Positions 29,057-38,069 of a stretch of DNA of 64,000 bases are shown one piece after another. The DNA is taken from NCBI GenBank assembly GCA_000436695.1, contig HF992598.1:1-64000 (forward strand). The letters run 5' to 3'. Every line of letters starts with the position of its first letter. Positions within the stretch are counted from its first letter, which is position 1. Below the pieces are notes generated by a model. It was not told the origin of the DNA, ran no database searches, and saw only the letters and a list, made by a program, of their open reading frames with translations. A program made the position numbers and the translations under genes. The stretch is from Prevotella sp. CAG:1185 (GTDB lineage Bacteria > Bacteroidota > Bacteroidia > Bacteroidales > Bacteroidaceae).

Positions 29057-30394
29057 TTACAATAAAGCTTTTAATGCCGTTTTATCATGATTAAATTCTC
29101 CGAGACGAACATTTACAAGTTGGTTATCCAGTCTGTCGTTATCAGGTAACGGCGGCAATTCAACACGAATATAATTTTTTGTAAAGCCGTGCATTGCCTT
29201 TCCCTTTGCAGCCTTTTCAAACAACACTTCTGCCTCTTTACCTATAAAACGCTCGTAAAATGCGTGTGTCTTACACTCTGACATATCAAGAAGACGTTTG
29301 CTGCGCAATTTTTTATCACTGTCAGACACTATATAAGGTATCTTCAGCGCCATTGTGCCCGGTCGCTCTGAATATGGAAATACATGAAGCTGCGTTACGT
29401 CAAGCGACTCCAAAAAATTATAAGTCTCCTCAAACAGTTCAGGACGCTCGCCGCGTGTTCCAACCATTACATCTACACCAATAAAGGCATCAGGCATAAC
29501 TTTCTTTATTAAATTTATCTTATGTGCAAACAATGCTGTATCATAACGACGATGCATCAGACGCAACACTTCATCCGACCCACTCTGAAGCGGGATGTGG
29601 AAATGCGGCATGAAAGCCCTGCTCTGAGCACAATATTCAATAAGTTCGTCATCAAGCAAATCAGGCTCAATGCTGCTTATACGATAACGGTGTATGCCCT
29701 CCACCTTGTCAAGGGCTTTAACCAGATCAACAAAACGCTCATGAGTTGTTTCGCCAAAATCGCCTATATTAACTCCGGTAAGAACAATTTCCTTGCCACC
29801 CTCAGCTGCGGCATTCTCAGCCTGTTCAACAAGTGATGCTATACTTGGATTGCGACTGAAACCTCGAGCATAAGGTATTGTACAATATGTACAGAAATAG
29901 TTACAACCATCCTGTACTTTAAGAAAATATCTTGTTCTGTTTCCGCGCGAACAACTTGGCGCAAAGGTCTTAATGTCCTTTGTCTTTTCAGTATAATAGC
30001 GGTGTAATGCCCCTTCAGTTTTAGTTCCGCTCCACGCCTCAGACAAAAACTGAATAAGATTTGCCTTCTCATTGGCACCAAGCACCAAATCAACTCCATC
30101 AATACGGCTCACTGTTTCGGGTTTTAACTGAGCATAACATCCTGTTACAACAACAAAAGCTCCAGGATGATTGCGCACCATCCTGTGTATGGCCTGACGA
30201 CATTTATGATCAGCAACTTCAGTAACAGAACAAGTATTTATTATACATATATCAGCCACTTCGCCATCTTCGACTGTACGCACACCCATATCAGACAACA
30301 AACGTCCAAACGTTGATGTCTCAGAGAAATTAAGTTTACAGCCAAGAGTAAAATAGGCTGCCTTCTTGCCCTGAAAGGCCGATGTATCTATCAT
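29057..30394 (-). CDS. mtaB: tRNA t6A37 methylthiotransferase MtaB
   Basis: A 445-residue radical-SAM enzyme that converts t6A37 to ms2t6A in tRNA. The N-terminal domain supplies the second cluster cysteines (LGCKLNFSE, NTCSVTEVADHKCR and TGCYAQL). The radical-SAM cluster motif is CNYFCTYCTIPYARG, a CxxxCxxC, near residue 155. A TRAM-like RNA-binding end follows. The SVTEVADHKCR segment favours MtaB over MiaB or RimO. The nearest promoter box, TATCTTTG on the minus strand at 30628-30635, would give a leader of more than 200 nt. Confidence 0.94.
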   Translation of the reverse strand: MIDTSAFQGKKAAYFTLGCKLNFSETSTFGRLLSDMGVRTVEDGEVADICIINTCSVTEVADHKCRQAIHRMVRNHPGAFVVVTGCYAQLKPETVSRIDGVDLVLGANEKANLIQFLSEAWSGTKTEGALHRYYTEKTKDIKTFAPSCSRGNRTRYFLKVQDGCNYFCTYCTIPYARGFSRNPSIASLVEQAENAAAEGGKEIVLTGVNIGDFGETTHERFVDLVKALDKVEGIHRYRISSIEPDLLDDELIEYCAQSRAFMPHFHIPLQSGSDEVLRLMHRRYDTALFAHKINLIKKVMPDAFIGVDVMVGTRGERPELFEETYNFLESLDVTQLHVFPYSERPGTMALKIPYIVSDSDKKLRSKRLLDMSECKTHAFYERFIGKEAEVLFEKAAKGKAMHGFTKNYIRVELPPLPDNDRLDNQLVNVRLGEFNHDKTALKALL

Positions 30395-30862
30395 ATTTTA
30401 TTTTTACTTTTTGTTTACCATGTCCGGCAACAAACTACATAAAGCCGAACTTTAATCATACACATATTCCCCCAGCTAACTTTTACATATAAGAAGAATT
30501 AATTCATATATAATCCATCTAAAATAATCATTCAATGCCGGGATAACTCTTTTTCTCATGCAAATCACCTTATATAATATATATGTGAATGCTTATTTAC
30601 AAGAGTTTTATCTTATTTTTCTTGATGCAAAGATAATAAAAAGTAGGAAATAAAGCCCTAAGCAAAAACCTTTTATTAACAAGGGCCTTTTGTTAATAGA
30701 AATTAACAGTTTGCATTTTATTGATTATCAGCTACTTACAAAAAAGTTACAAAAAAGTATGAAAAAAAACACTAAAAGCAGAACAACGTATCAAAAAAAT
30801 GTTTACCTTTGCATCGTTTTAATAAACAAATGATTGTTTTACAGATTTAAAAAGCAAAGAAA
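30395..30862. promoter_or_regulatory. Divergent intergenic region between mtaB and the small lipoprotein gene
   Basis: About 470 bp without a gene. The minus-strand box TATCTTTG (30628-30635) faces mtaB, and the plus-strand box TACCTTTG (30804-30811) lies 51 nt before the small lipoprotein start. The stretch between them is A-rich with near-repeats of TTACAAAAAAG. Confidence 0.55.
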
Positions 30863-31018
30863 ATGAAAAAATTAGTTTTAATGTTCGTAGCTATCGCAGC
30901 TATCTCTTTCGCATCTTGTGGTAACAAAACAGCTCAGGCTGAGGGTGCTGACACAACAGATACAGCTGCTGTTGACACTGTTTCTGCTGATACAGCTGCT
31001 GCTGATACAGCTAAATAA
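30863..31018 (+). CDS. Small lipoprotein with Asp-Thr-Ala repeats (51 residues)
   Basis: A short gene with a convincing lipoprotein signal (MKKLVLMFVAIAAISFASCG, Cys19). The mature part of about 33 residues is low-complexity, made of Ala, Asp and Thr with repeated DTA units. It has a promoter box upstream (30804-30811) and a strong terminator 29 nt after the stop, so it forms its own transcription unit. Very small acidic lipoproteins of this kind are common and often highly expressed in Prevotella and Bacteroides. No function is known to me. Confidence 0.8.
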   Translation: MKKLVLMFVAIAAISFASCGNKTAQAEGADTTDTAAVDTVSADTAAADTAK

Positions 31019-31046
31019 TTTAGCTACAACAGTTAAAAGGAGATTG

Positions 31047-31077
31047 AAAACCGCAGGACTAAGTCCTGCGGTTTTTG
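31047..31077 (+). terminator. Terminator of the small lipoprotein gene
   Basis: Arms around ACCGCAGGACT (31050-31060) and AGTCCTGCGGT (31062-31072) pair perfectly apart from the tight loop, and TTTTT follows. Confidence 0.92.
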
Positions 31078-31161
31078 CGTTTATAGACATCAAATGACTT
31101 GCTTACATAAATAATAACAAACATCACTTCAGCAGGTACAATATACGGCTAATTGCTCTCT

Positions 31162-31227
31162 AAAAGGTATGCTTTCATATTATAAAATGCCACCTTTTAC
31201 AAGCCAAAACGGCATGTTTTAAACAGC
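31162..31227. repeat. Three 22-nt tandem units (AAAA-N7-TTTT-N7)
   Basis: Units at 31162-31183, 31184-31205 and 31206-31227. The second and third fit AAAA-N7-TTTT-N7 exactly; the first has CTTT in place of TTTT. The second unit shares CACCTTTTACAA with a unit at 59588-59609, which shows that the two loci are related. The repeat abuts the palindromic element that starts at 31246. Confidence 0.65.
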
Positions 31228-31245
31228 ATTATAAAGTTTAAAAAG

Positions 31246-31452
31246 ACTCATCACTCGTCACATTTAGCCATAACTTATTGAAAATAAGAACATTAAGATG
31301 TGACAAGTTATATTTTAAACTCATCACAGTACAATAAGTCAACACAAATCAGGAAAATAGTAATGAGGATGTGATGAGTTCCGTTTTTAACTTATCACAG
31401 CATAATACGTTTACTTTCAATAAGTTATGGCTAAATGTGACAAGTGATGAGT
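31246..31452. repeat. 207-bp nested palindrome built from TGTGAYRAGT motifs
   Basis: Outer arms 31246-31283 and 31415-31452 are 38 nt long with one mismatch. Inside, 31299-31310 pairs with 31388-31399 (12 nt, one mismatch), and 31318-31328 pairs with 31370-31380 (11 nt, perfect). Each arm carries the motif TGTGAYRAGT or its complement, so one short word recurs in both orientations. A related, smaller element lies at 50727-50839. It has no open reading frame. Confidence 0.8.
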
Positions 31453-31494
31453 TTTTAATAAAATTTTTTTCGGATAAGCTCCATTATTAGAATA

Positions 31495-31534
31495 AAAAAC
31501 GAAGGCGGCATCAATTGATACCACCTTCGTTTTT
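31495..31534 (-). terminator. Terminator of the glmS-purF-carAB run
   Basis: Eighteen-base arms (31495-31512 and 31517-31534) close an AATT loop. The two differences from perfect complementarity are wobble pairs on the minus-strand RNA, and a T-run follows on that strand. Confidence 0.9.
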
Positions 31535-31555
31535 AAATATATTACATATAATATT

Positions 31556-34500
31556 TTATTTATATTCAGCCCATGACTTGATGTCAATGTCATCTAACTT
31601 AACTCGACAGAATGCGTTAATGAATGCACTTGCCAAACGTCCGTTAGTGATGAGAGGCACATTGAGATCGATAGCGGCACGACGAATCTTGTAGCCGTTT
31701 GAAAGCTCGCTGGCAGTAAGATCCTTAGGAATATTTACCACCATGTCAATCTCATGATTATGAAGCATGTCAAGGGCCTGAGGCTTCTTATCCTTATCAG
31801 ACGGCCAATAAACAAGCGTATTCTCTATTCCGTTTTCTGTAAGATACTTAGAAGAACCTACAGTAGCATAAAGTTTATATCCGTTATTAACCAGCTGACG
31901 TGCCGCATCCAGCATGTCTGCCTTTTGCTTTGCACCACCTGTAGAAAGAAGAATATTCTTCTTTGGTATACGATGACCTACGGAAAGCATGCTCTTCAGC
32001 AATGCTGTATTTGTGTCGTCACCAAGACATCCAACCTCACCGGTTGAAGCCATATCTACGCCAAGCACCGGATCGGCCTTCTGCAGACGGTTAAACGAGA
32101 ACTGACTGGCCTTAATACCAACATAATCAAGGTCGAACAAAGTCTTCTCAGGCTTTTCTACCGGCAGACCGAGCATAACCTTTGTAGCAAGCTCTATAAG
32201 ATTTATCTTAAGAACCTTGCTTACAAACGGGAATGAACGCGATGCACGCAGGTTACACTCAATTACCTTTATATCATTTTCGCGGGCAAGGAACTGTATG
32301 TTAAATGGTCCGCTGATGTGCAGTTCCTGAGCAATCATCTTGCTGACACGCTTTATGCGGCGTATTGTTTCGCAATAAAGTTTCTGCGGCGGGAACTGTA
32401 TTGTAGCATCACCTGAGTGAACACCGGCAAACTCGATATGTTCGCTGATTGCGTAAGCAATGATTTCACCATTCTTGGCAACAGCATCCATCTCAACCTC
32501 TTTGGCATGCTCGATAAACTGACTTACAACAACAGGATGGTCTTCAGAAACATTGGCTGCAAGTTTGAGGAAGCGCTCAAGCTCTTCCTTGTTTGAACAT
32601 ACGTTCATTGCCGCACCAGAAAGCACGTAAGAAGGACGAACCAATACAGGGAAGCCCACACGGTCGATAAACTTGTTGATATCATCCATTGAAGTCAGTG
32701 CGCTCCACTCTGGCTGGTCTATGCCGTTGCGTCCAAGCATTGAAGAGAACTTGGCACGGTCTTCGGCATTGTCAATATCCTTTGCAGACGTTCCAAGGAT
32801 AGGAACATTCTGCGCGTCAAGACGCATTGCAAGGTTGTTAGGAATCTGTCCGCCTGTTGATACGATTACGCCGTAAGGACATTCAAGGTCGATGATATCC
32901 ATTACGCGCTCGAATGTAAGCTCATCGAAGTAAAGACGGTCGCACATATCATAGTCGGTAGACACCGTCTCGGGGTTATAGTTTATCATTATGCTGCGAT
33001 AACCCTGCTTGCGTATAGTGTTAAGTGCCTGAACGCCGCACCAGTCGAACTCAACAGAACTTCCGATACGATATGCACCAGAACCAAGAACTATGATTGA
33101 ACGCTTGTCGTTCTCAAATGTAATGTCGCTCTTGACGCCTGCGTATGTAACGTAAAGATAGTTGGTCTGTGCAGGATATTCAGCAGCCAGCGTATCTATC
33201 TGCTTTACAACAGGCAGAATGCCGTAGCTCTTGCGTAGCTGGCGGATAACGAGTCCGGCCTTTGCCATATTGCCAAGTTCCTGCTCCAATCCGACTGCAC
33301 GTGCTATCTGGAAATCGGTAAATCCATATATTTTAGCAGTACGCAGCAACTCTTTGTCAAGCACATTGACGCTCTTACACTTCTTCAAAGTTTCGTCAAT
33401 GTCAATGATGTGCTTCAGCTTATAAAGGAACCATTTGTCAATCTTCGTAAGTTCATGTATCTGGTCTATAGTATAGCCCTTATGCATGGCCTTAGATATG
33501 ATGAATATACGCTTGTCTGTAGGCTCACGTAAAGCAGCGTCAATATTGTCAATCTCAAGTTCCTTGTTCTCAACAAATCCGTGCATGCCCTGTCCTATCA
33601 TACGCAGACCTTTCTGAATGGCCTCTTCAAAATTGCGACCTATTGCCATAACCTCGCCTACAGACTTCATAGAAGAACCGAGTTCGCGGTCAACGCCACG
33701 GAATTTGCTCAAGTCCCAACGAGGTATCTTACATACAACGTAGTCGAGTGCCGGCTCAAAGAAAGCGCTTGTAGTCTTTGTAACAGAGTTTTTAAGTTCA
33801 AAGAGTCCATAGCCCAAACCTAGTTTTGCTGCAACAAATGCCAACGGATAACCGGTTGCCTTAGATGCAAGAGCCGAACTGCGGCTAAGACGTGCATTAA
33901 CCTCAATGACACGATAATCCTCGCTCTTCGGGTCGAACGCATACTGAACGTTACACTCACCTACGATACCGATATGACGGATAATCTTTATTGAAAGCGC
34001 ACGCAGCTTATGATACTCGCTGTTAGTAAGTGTCTGTGAAGGAGCTATAACTATACTCTCTCCTGTATGTATGCCGAGCGGGTCGAAGTTTTCCATGTTG
34101 CAGACAGTTATACAGTTGTCATATCTGTCTCTTACGACCTCATACTCTATTTCTTTCCATCCTTTAAGGCTCTTCTCTACCAACACCTGTGGAGAGAACG
34201 AGAATGCTTTCTCTGCAAGCTTGTCAAGTTCTTCCTCGTTATCGCAGAATCCACTGCCGAGACCACCGAGAGCATAAGCGGCACGGATAATGACAGGATA
34301 ACCAAGATCGGCAGCAGCCTTACGTGCCTGTTCTATAGTCTCGCAGGCTTCACTCTTGATTGTCTTTACGTCAATCTCGTTAAGCCTGTCAACAAAGAGT
34401 TCGCGGTCTTCTGTATCCATAATGGCCTGAACAGGTGTGCCGAGCACTTTAACATTATATTTTTCGAGTACCCCACTCTTGTATAATTCAACACCGCAGT

Positions 34501-34786
34501 TAAGAGCGGTCTGACCTCCAAACGACAACAATATGCCGTCGGGACGCTCTTTCTCGATTACACGCTCTACAAAATAAGGCTGAACAGGCAAGAAATAAAT
34601 CTGGTCTGCAACGCCTTCTGATGTCTGAACGGTTGCAATGTTAGGATTTATAAGAACAGTTTTAACGCCTTCTTCTCTCAAAGCCTTCAAGGCTTGTGAA
34701 CCGGAATAGTCGAACTCGCCGGCTTCGCCAATCTTCAATGCGCCGGAACCAAGAAGCAGAACTTTCTTTATATCATTATATTTCAT
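31556..34786 (-). CDS. carB: Carbamoyl-phosphate synthase large subunit
   Basis: A 1076-residue synthetase that makes carbamoyl phosphate for pyrimidines and arginine from ammonia delivered by CarA, bicarbonate and two ATP. Two homologous ATP-grasp halves are visible, each beginning with a phosphate loop (VLLGSGALKIGEAGEFDYSG and IVLGSGAYRIGSSVEFDWCG). The last 140 residues form the methylglyoxal-synthase-like regulatory domain (LLSTGGAKQKADML). The length is normal. It follows carA by 46 nt and ends the run at the terminator at 31495-31534. Confidence 0.98.
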   Translation of the reverse strand: MKYNDIKKVLLLGSGALKIGEAGEFDYSGSQALKALREEGVKTVLINPNIATVQTSEGVADQIYFLPVQPYFVERVIEKERPDGILLSFGGQTALNCGVELYKSGVLEKYNVKVLGTPVQAIMDTEDRELFVDRLNEIDVKTIKSEACETIEQARKAAADLGYPVIIRAAYALGGLGSGFCDNEEELDKLAEKAFSFSPQVLVEKSLKGWKEIEYEVVRDRYDNCITVCNMENFDPLGIHTGESIVIAPSQTLTNSEYHKLRALSIKIIRHIGIVGECNVQYAFDPKSEDYRVIEVNARLSRSSALASKATGYPLAFVAAKLGLGYGLFELKNSVTKTTSAFFEPALDYVVCKIPRWDLSKFRGVDRELGSSMKSVGEVMAIGRNFEEAIQKGLRMIGQGMHGFVENKELEIDNIDAALREPTDKRIFIISKAMHKGYTIDQIHELTKIDKWFLYKLKHIIDIDETLKKCKSVNVLDKELLRTAKIYGFTDFQIARAVGLEQELGNMAKAGLVIRQLRKSYGILPVVKQIDTLAAEYPAQTNYLYVTYAGVKSDITFENDKRSIIVLGSGAYRIGSSVEFDWCGVQALNTIRKQGYRSIMINYNPETVSTDYDMCDRLYFDELTFERVMDIIDLECPYGVIVSTGGQIPNNLAMRLDAQNVPILGTSAKDIDNAEDRAKFSSMLGRNGIDQPEWSALTSMDDINKFIDRVGFPVLVRPSYVLSGAAMNVCSNKEELERFLKLAANVSEDHPVVVSQFIEHAKEVEMDAVAKNGEIIAYAISEHIEFAGVHSGDATIQFPPQKLYCETIRRIKRVSKMIAQELHISGPFNIQFLARENDIKVIECNLRASRSFPFVSKVLKINLIELATKVMLGLPVEKPEKTLFDLDYVGIKASQFSFNRLQKADPVLGVDMASTGEVGCLGDDTNTALLKSMLSVGHRIPKKNILLSTGGAKQKADMLDAARQLVNNGYKLYATVGSSKYLTENGIENTLVYWPSDKDKKPQALDMLHNHEIDMVVNIPKDLTASELSNGYKIRRAAIDLNVPLITNGRLASAFINAFCRVKLDDIDIKSWAEYK

Positions 34787-34832
34787 GTCTTTTCTATTTA
34801 TGCAATTATATTAACTGCCTGTTAAACATATT

Positions 34833-35909
34833 TTATTTCAACGCATCTACAAACTTGTCAAACATAAACTCTGTGTCTACAGGACCTGAACAAGCCTCTG
34901 GATGGAACTGGCTTGAGAACCAAGGATTTGTCTTGTGGCGTATGCCTTCGTTACTGCCGTCGTTCATATTGACAAAAAGTTCTTCCCAGTCTTTACCTAA
35001 AGTAGAAGCATCTACGGCATATCCATGGTTTTGACTTGTAACGTAGCAATTAGTTGTACCAACCATGCGTACAGGCTGATTGTGAGAGCGATGACCATAT
35101 TTCAGTTTATAGATCTTAGCGCCGCCGGCTTTTGCCAACAACTGGTTACCCATACAGATTCCGCATATTGGCTTAGTTGAAAGACTCATCTGCTTTCTTA
35201 TTATATTAACCGCATCCTCACACATATCCGGGTCACCAGGACCATTGGCAAGGAAAAGTCCGTCGAAGTCCATATCCGTATAATCATAATTCCAAGGAAC
35301 ACGTATCACTTCAACTCCACGGTTAAGCAGACATCTGATAATATTATTTTTCACTCCGCAGTCAACAAGAACGACCTTCTTGCCGGCTCCTTCGTTGTAA
35401 CGTATAATCTCTTTGCAGCTAACCTTGTCAACAAAATTGACACCTTCGTAATCGGCTGTAGGAATATTGTCCGGCTCATCATCAAACAATATCTTTCCCA
35501 TCATGACGCCATGCTCACGCAACACTTTAGTAAGTTCGCGCGTGTCAATGCCAGTTATGCCGGGAACGTGTTCGCGCTTGAGCCAGTCGGCAAGACTCTC
35601 AACAGCATTCCAATGAGAATACATCTCGCTGTAGTCTGCGACAATTATTGCCGACGCATATATCTTATCACTTTCCATGAAAGTGGCAATGCCATTACTC
35701 TCAACAGAGAATGGCGGAACGCCATAGTTTCCAACCAGCGGATATGTAAGAACCATCAGCTGACCTGCATAAGACGGGTCGGTAAGGCTCTCAGGATAGC
35801 CCATCATAGCCGTATTAAACACCACCTCGCCAGCTACGGGAGAGTCGTATCCGAATGACTTTCCACGAAATTTTGTGCCGTCCTCTAAGACTAAAGTTAC
35901 ATTTTTCAT
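34833..35909 (-). CDS. carA: Carbamoyl-phosphate synthase small (glutaminase) subunit
   Basis: A 358-residue class I glutamine amidotransferase that feeds ammonia to CarB. The N-terminal half is the CarA-specific interaction domain (LEDGTKFRGKSFGYDS). The C-terminal half has the catalytic Cys in ICGICMGNQLLA and the His-Glu pair in SSQFHPEACSGP. It lies 46 nt upstream of carB and 159 nt downstream of the purF-like gene. It is a complete gene with normal length. Confidence 0.98.
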   Translation of the reverse strand: MKNVTLVLEDGTKFRGKSFGYDSPVAGEVVFNTAMMGYPESLTDPSYAGQLMVLTYPLVGNYGVPPFSVESNGIATFMESDKIYASAIIVADYSEMYSHWNAVESLADWLKREHVPGITGIDTRELTKVLREHGVMMGKILFDDEPDNIPTADYEGVNFVDKVSCKEIIRYNEGAGKKVVLVDCGVKNNIIRCLLNRGVEVIRVPWNYDYTDMDFDGLFLANGPGDPDMCEDAVNIIRKQMSLSTKPICGICMGNQLLAKAGGAKIYKLKYGHRSHNQPVRMVGTTNCYVTSQNHGYAVDASTLGKDWEELFVNMNDGSNEGIRHKTNPWFSSQFHPEACSGPVDTEFMFDKFVDALK

Positions 35910-36068
35910 ATTTGCTCTCTTTTATAAAAAGACCCTTAAGCGATATCAGTCTTGTGTAATATCTGTTTATCTCTGCCGGAAACATTTTCCACACACAGCA
36001 GGAAACGCCTAAAAATCCTTTTGTCCTTCAACTACTCTTATTTTAAATAATTTGTATTAATCACACGT

Positions 36069-37967
36069 TTAAAACTTGTGCTCATACTTATACACTTTCT
36101 CCACAAAGCGGATAAATGCCATATTGACGAGTTTAACACCTCCAGGGGTTGGATAATTTCCAGTGAAATACCAGTCACCCTTATGATTTGGTATGGCTTC
36201 ATGCAATCCTTCAATTGACTGATATACCAATTCTACAGGTGTTTTCATTCCATTAGGACGGAGCATTTCAACTATTTTCTCATTTATCTCCTCCACCGTG
36301 AAAGGCTTGTAAATATCACAAACACAATTCTGCATCTCGTTCTTCGGCTTGAGAATTTCTTCCTTACACTTGTTATATGTATCTTCAATCAGCTGATACA
36401 TACCGCGTTCCTTCAGCAATTCGATAGTAGCACGGAATACGCAAAAGTCTTCAAGATTAGGCATATCGATGCCATAATAATCCGGATAGCGGATCTGCGG
36501 AGAACTACTTACAATAATTATCTTCTTCGGATGCAGTCGGTCAAGTATTTTAAGAATGCTTTCTTTCAGCGTAGTTCCACGTACTATACTGTCATCTATA
36601 ATGACAAGATTGTCTACGTAAGGAACAAGCGACTCGTAAGTTACATCATAGACATGCGCAGCAAGATCATTACGCGAAGAGCCTTCAGTAATAAAGGTAC
36701 GAAGTTTTATATCCTTCCACGCAACCTTCTCACTACGGACATATTGATGAAGAATCTCTTCAAGCTCCTCATACGAAGGTTTATGGTCCAAATTCCTGAT
36801 GCGCTCTATTTTCTGTTCATTTATATAACGCTTAAAGCCACTGAGCATACCGTAAAATGCGACTTCTGCCGTATTAGGTATAAACGAGAACACAGTGTGT
36901 TCTGTGTCATAATCAACGGCCTTAAGTATGGATGTCGTCAGCTGCTCACCAAGTTTTTTACGTTCCTTGTATATGTCTCTGTCTGAACCGCGACTGAAAT
37001 ATATACGCTCGAATGAACATTTGGCATCACCCTTCTGTTCAAGAATGCGCTCAATAGAGCTTTCACCATTTTTCTTCACTATCAAAGCACATCCAGGCTC
37101 AAGTTCGTTTATTTCATCACATTCCAGGTCGAATGTTGTCTGAAGCACAGGACGCTCACTTGCAAGAACGATAAATTCGTCGTTTTTATACCAAAAAGCA
37201 GGACGTATGCCCCATGGATCACGCATTGAAAACATTTCTCCGCTTCCGGTCAATCCGCACATTACATAACCGCCGTCATAGTCAGCCATCGTAGACTTCA
37301 ACACATTGCTTATCTTGATGTTGTCTTCTATATAGCGTGTAATGTCCTGATCCTTAAGCCCTTTCTTTTGCCCTTCAATAAAATTACGCTCAACTTCACG
37401 GTCAAGTCTGTGGCCCATGAATTCAAGGGTTATGTAACTGTCGCTGTAAATTCTCGGATATTGGCCTTGCTTAACCAACTTTGCAAATATCTCATCGATA
37501 TTTGTCATATTGAAGTTTCCACACAGACACAAGTTCTTTGCACGCCAGTTGTTGCGACGCAGAAAAGGATGAACATAAGAAAGTCCGCTCTTTCCCGTTG
37601 TAGAATAGCGCAAATGTCCCATATACAATTCACCGGCAAAAGGCAGGTTTCTTTTCGCATAATCGACATCCGAAAGTTGTTGCGGAGTAAGACTTTTAAA
37701 TTTTTTCTGAACGTTGCCAAAAATTTCTGTAATGGCATTAGAGCCTTCAGCACGCTCACGGAACATATATTCTGAACCCGGCACAGCGTCAAGATTAACA
37801 CATGCCATACCTGCTCCTTCTTGTCCCCTGTTATGCTGTTTCTCCATCATAAGATAGAGTTTGTTTAGCCCAAACATCCACGTTCCGTACTTTTGTTGGT
37901 AGTAGTCCAATGGCTTAAGCAGTCTTACCATTGCAACTCCACATTCATGCTTCAATGGTTCCATCAT
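36069..37967 (-). CDS. Amidophosphoribosyltransferase, long PurF-like form
   Basis: A 632-residue protein with an N-terminal Ntn glutaminase and a C-terminal phosphoribosyltransferase domain. A short propeptide before HECGVAMV must be removed to expose the catalytic Cys. The PRPP loop is VIIDDSIVRGTTL near residue 450. It is over 100 residues longer than typical PurF (about 500). Bacteroidota often carry this long form in addition to a normal PurF, so its role as the main purine enzyme is not certain. It sits between glmS and carA, in a series of glutamine-using enzymes. Met1 or Met2 could be the start. Confidence 0.88.
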   Translation of the reverse strand: MMEPLKHECGVAMVRLLKPLDYYQQKYGTWMFGLNKLYLMMEKQHNRGQEGAGMACVNLDAVPGSEYMFRERAEGSNAITEIFGNVQKKFKSLTPQQLSDVDYAKRNLPFAGELYMGHLRYSTTGKSGLSYVHPFLRRNNWRAKNLCLCGNFNMTNIDEIFAKLVKQGQYPRIYSDSYITLEFMGHRLDREVERNFIEGQKKGLKDQDITRYIEDNIKISNVLKSTMADYDGGYVMCGLTGSGEMFSMRDPWGIRPAFWYKNDEFIVLASERPVLQTTFDLECDEINELEPGCALIVKKNGESSIERILEQKGDAKCSFERIYFSRGSDRDIYKERKKLGEQLTTSILKAVDYDTEHTVFSFIPNTAEVAFYGMLSGFKRYINEQKIERIRNLDHKPSYEELEEILHQYVRSEKVAWKDIKLRTFITEGSSRNDLAAHVYDVTYESLVPYVDNLVIIDDSIVRGTTLKESILKILDRLHPKKIIIVSSSPQIRYPDYYGIDMPNLEDFCVFRATIELLKERGMYQLIEDTYNKCKEEILKPKNEMQNCVCDIYKPFTVEEINEKIVEMLRPNGMKTPVELVYQSIEGLHEAIPNHKGDWYFTGNYPTPGGVKLVNMAFIRFVEKVYKYEHKF

Positions 37968-38069
37968 TATTATTATAATAAATTAAAAAGCTAATTCATA
38001 ATATGAAAAATCATCTGCTTTAACTTAAGATTTCTGATATTATTCTTTAGCTTTCTCATTAATAATATT

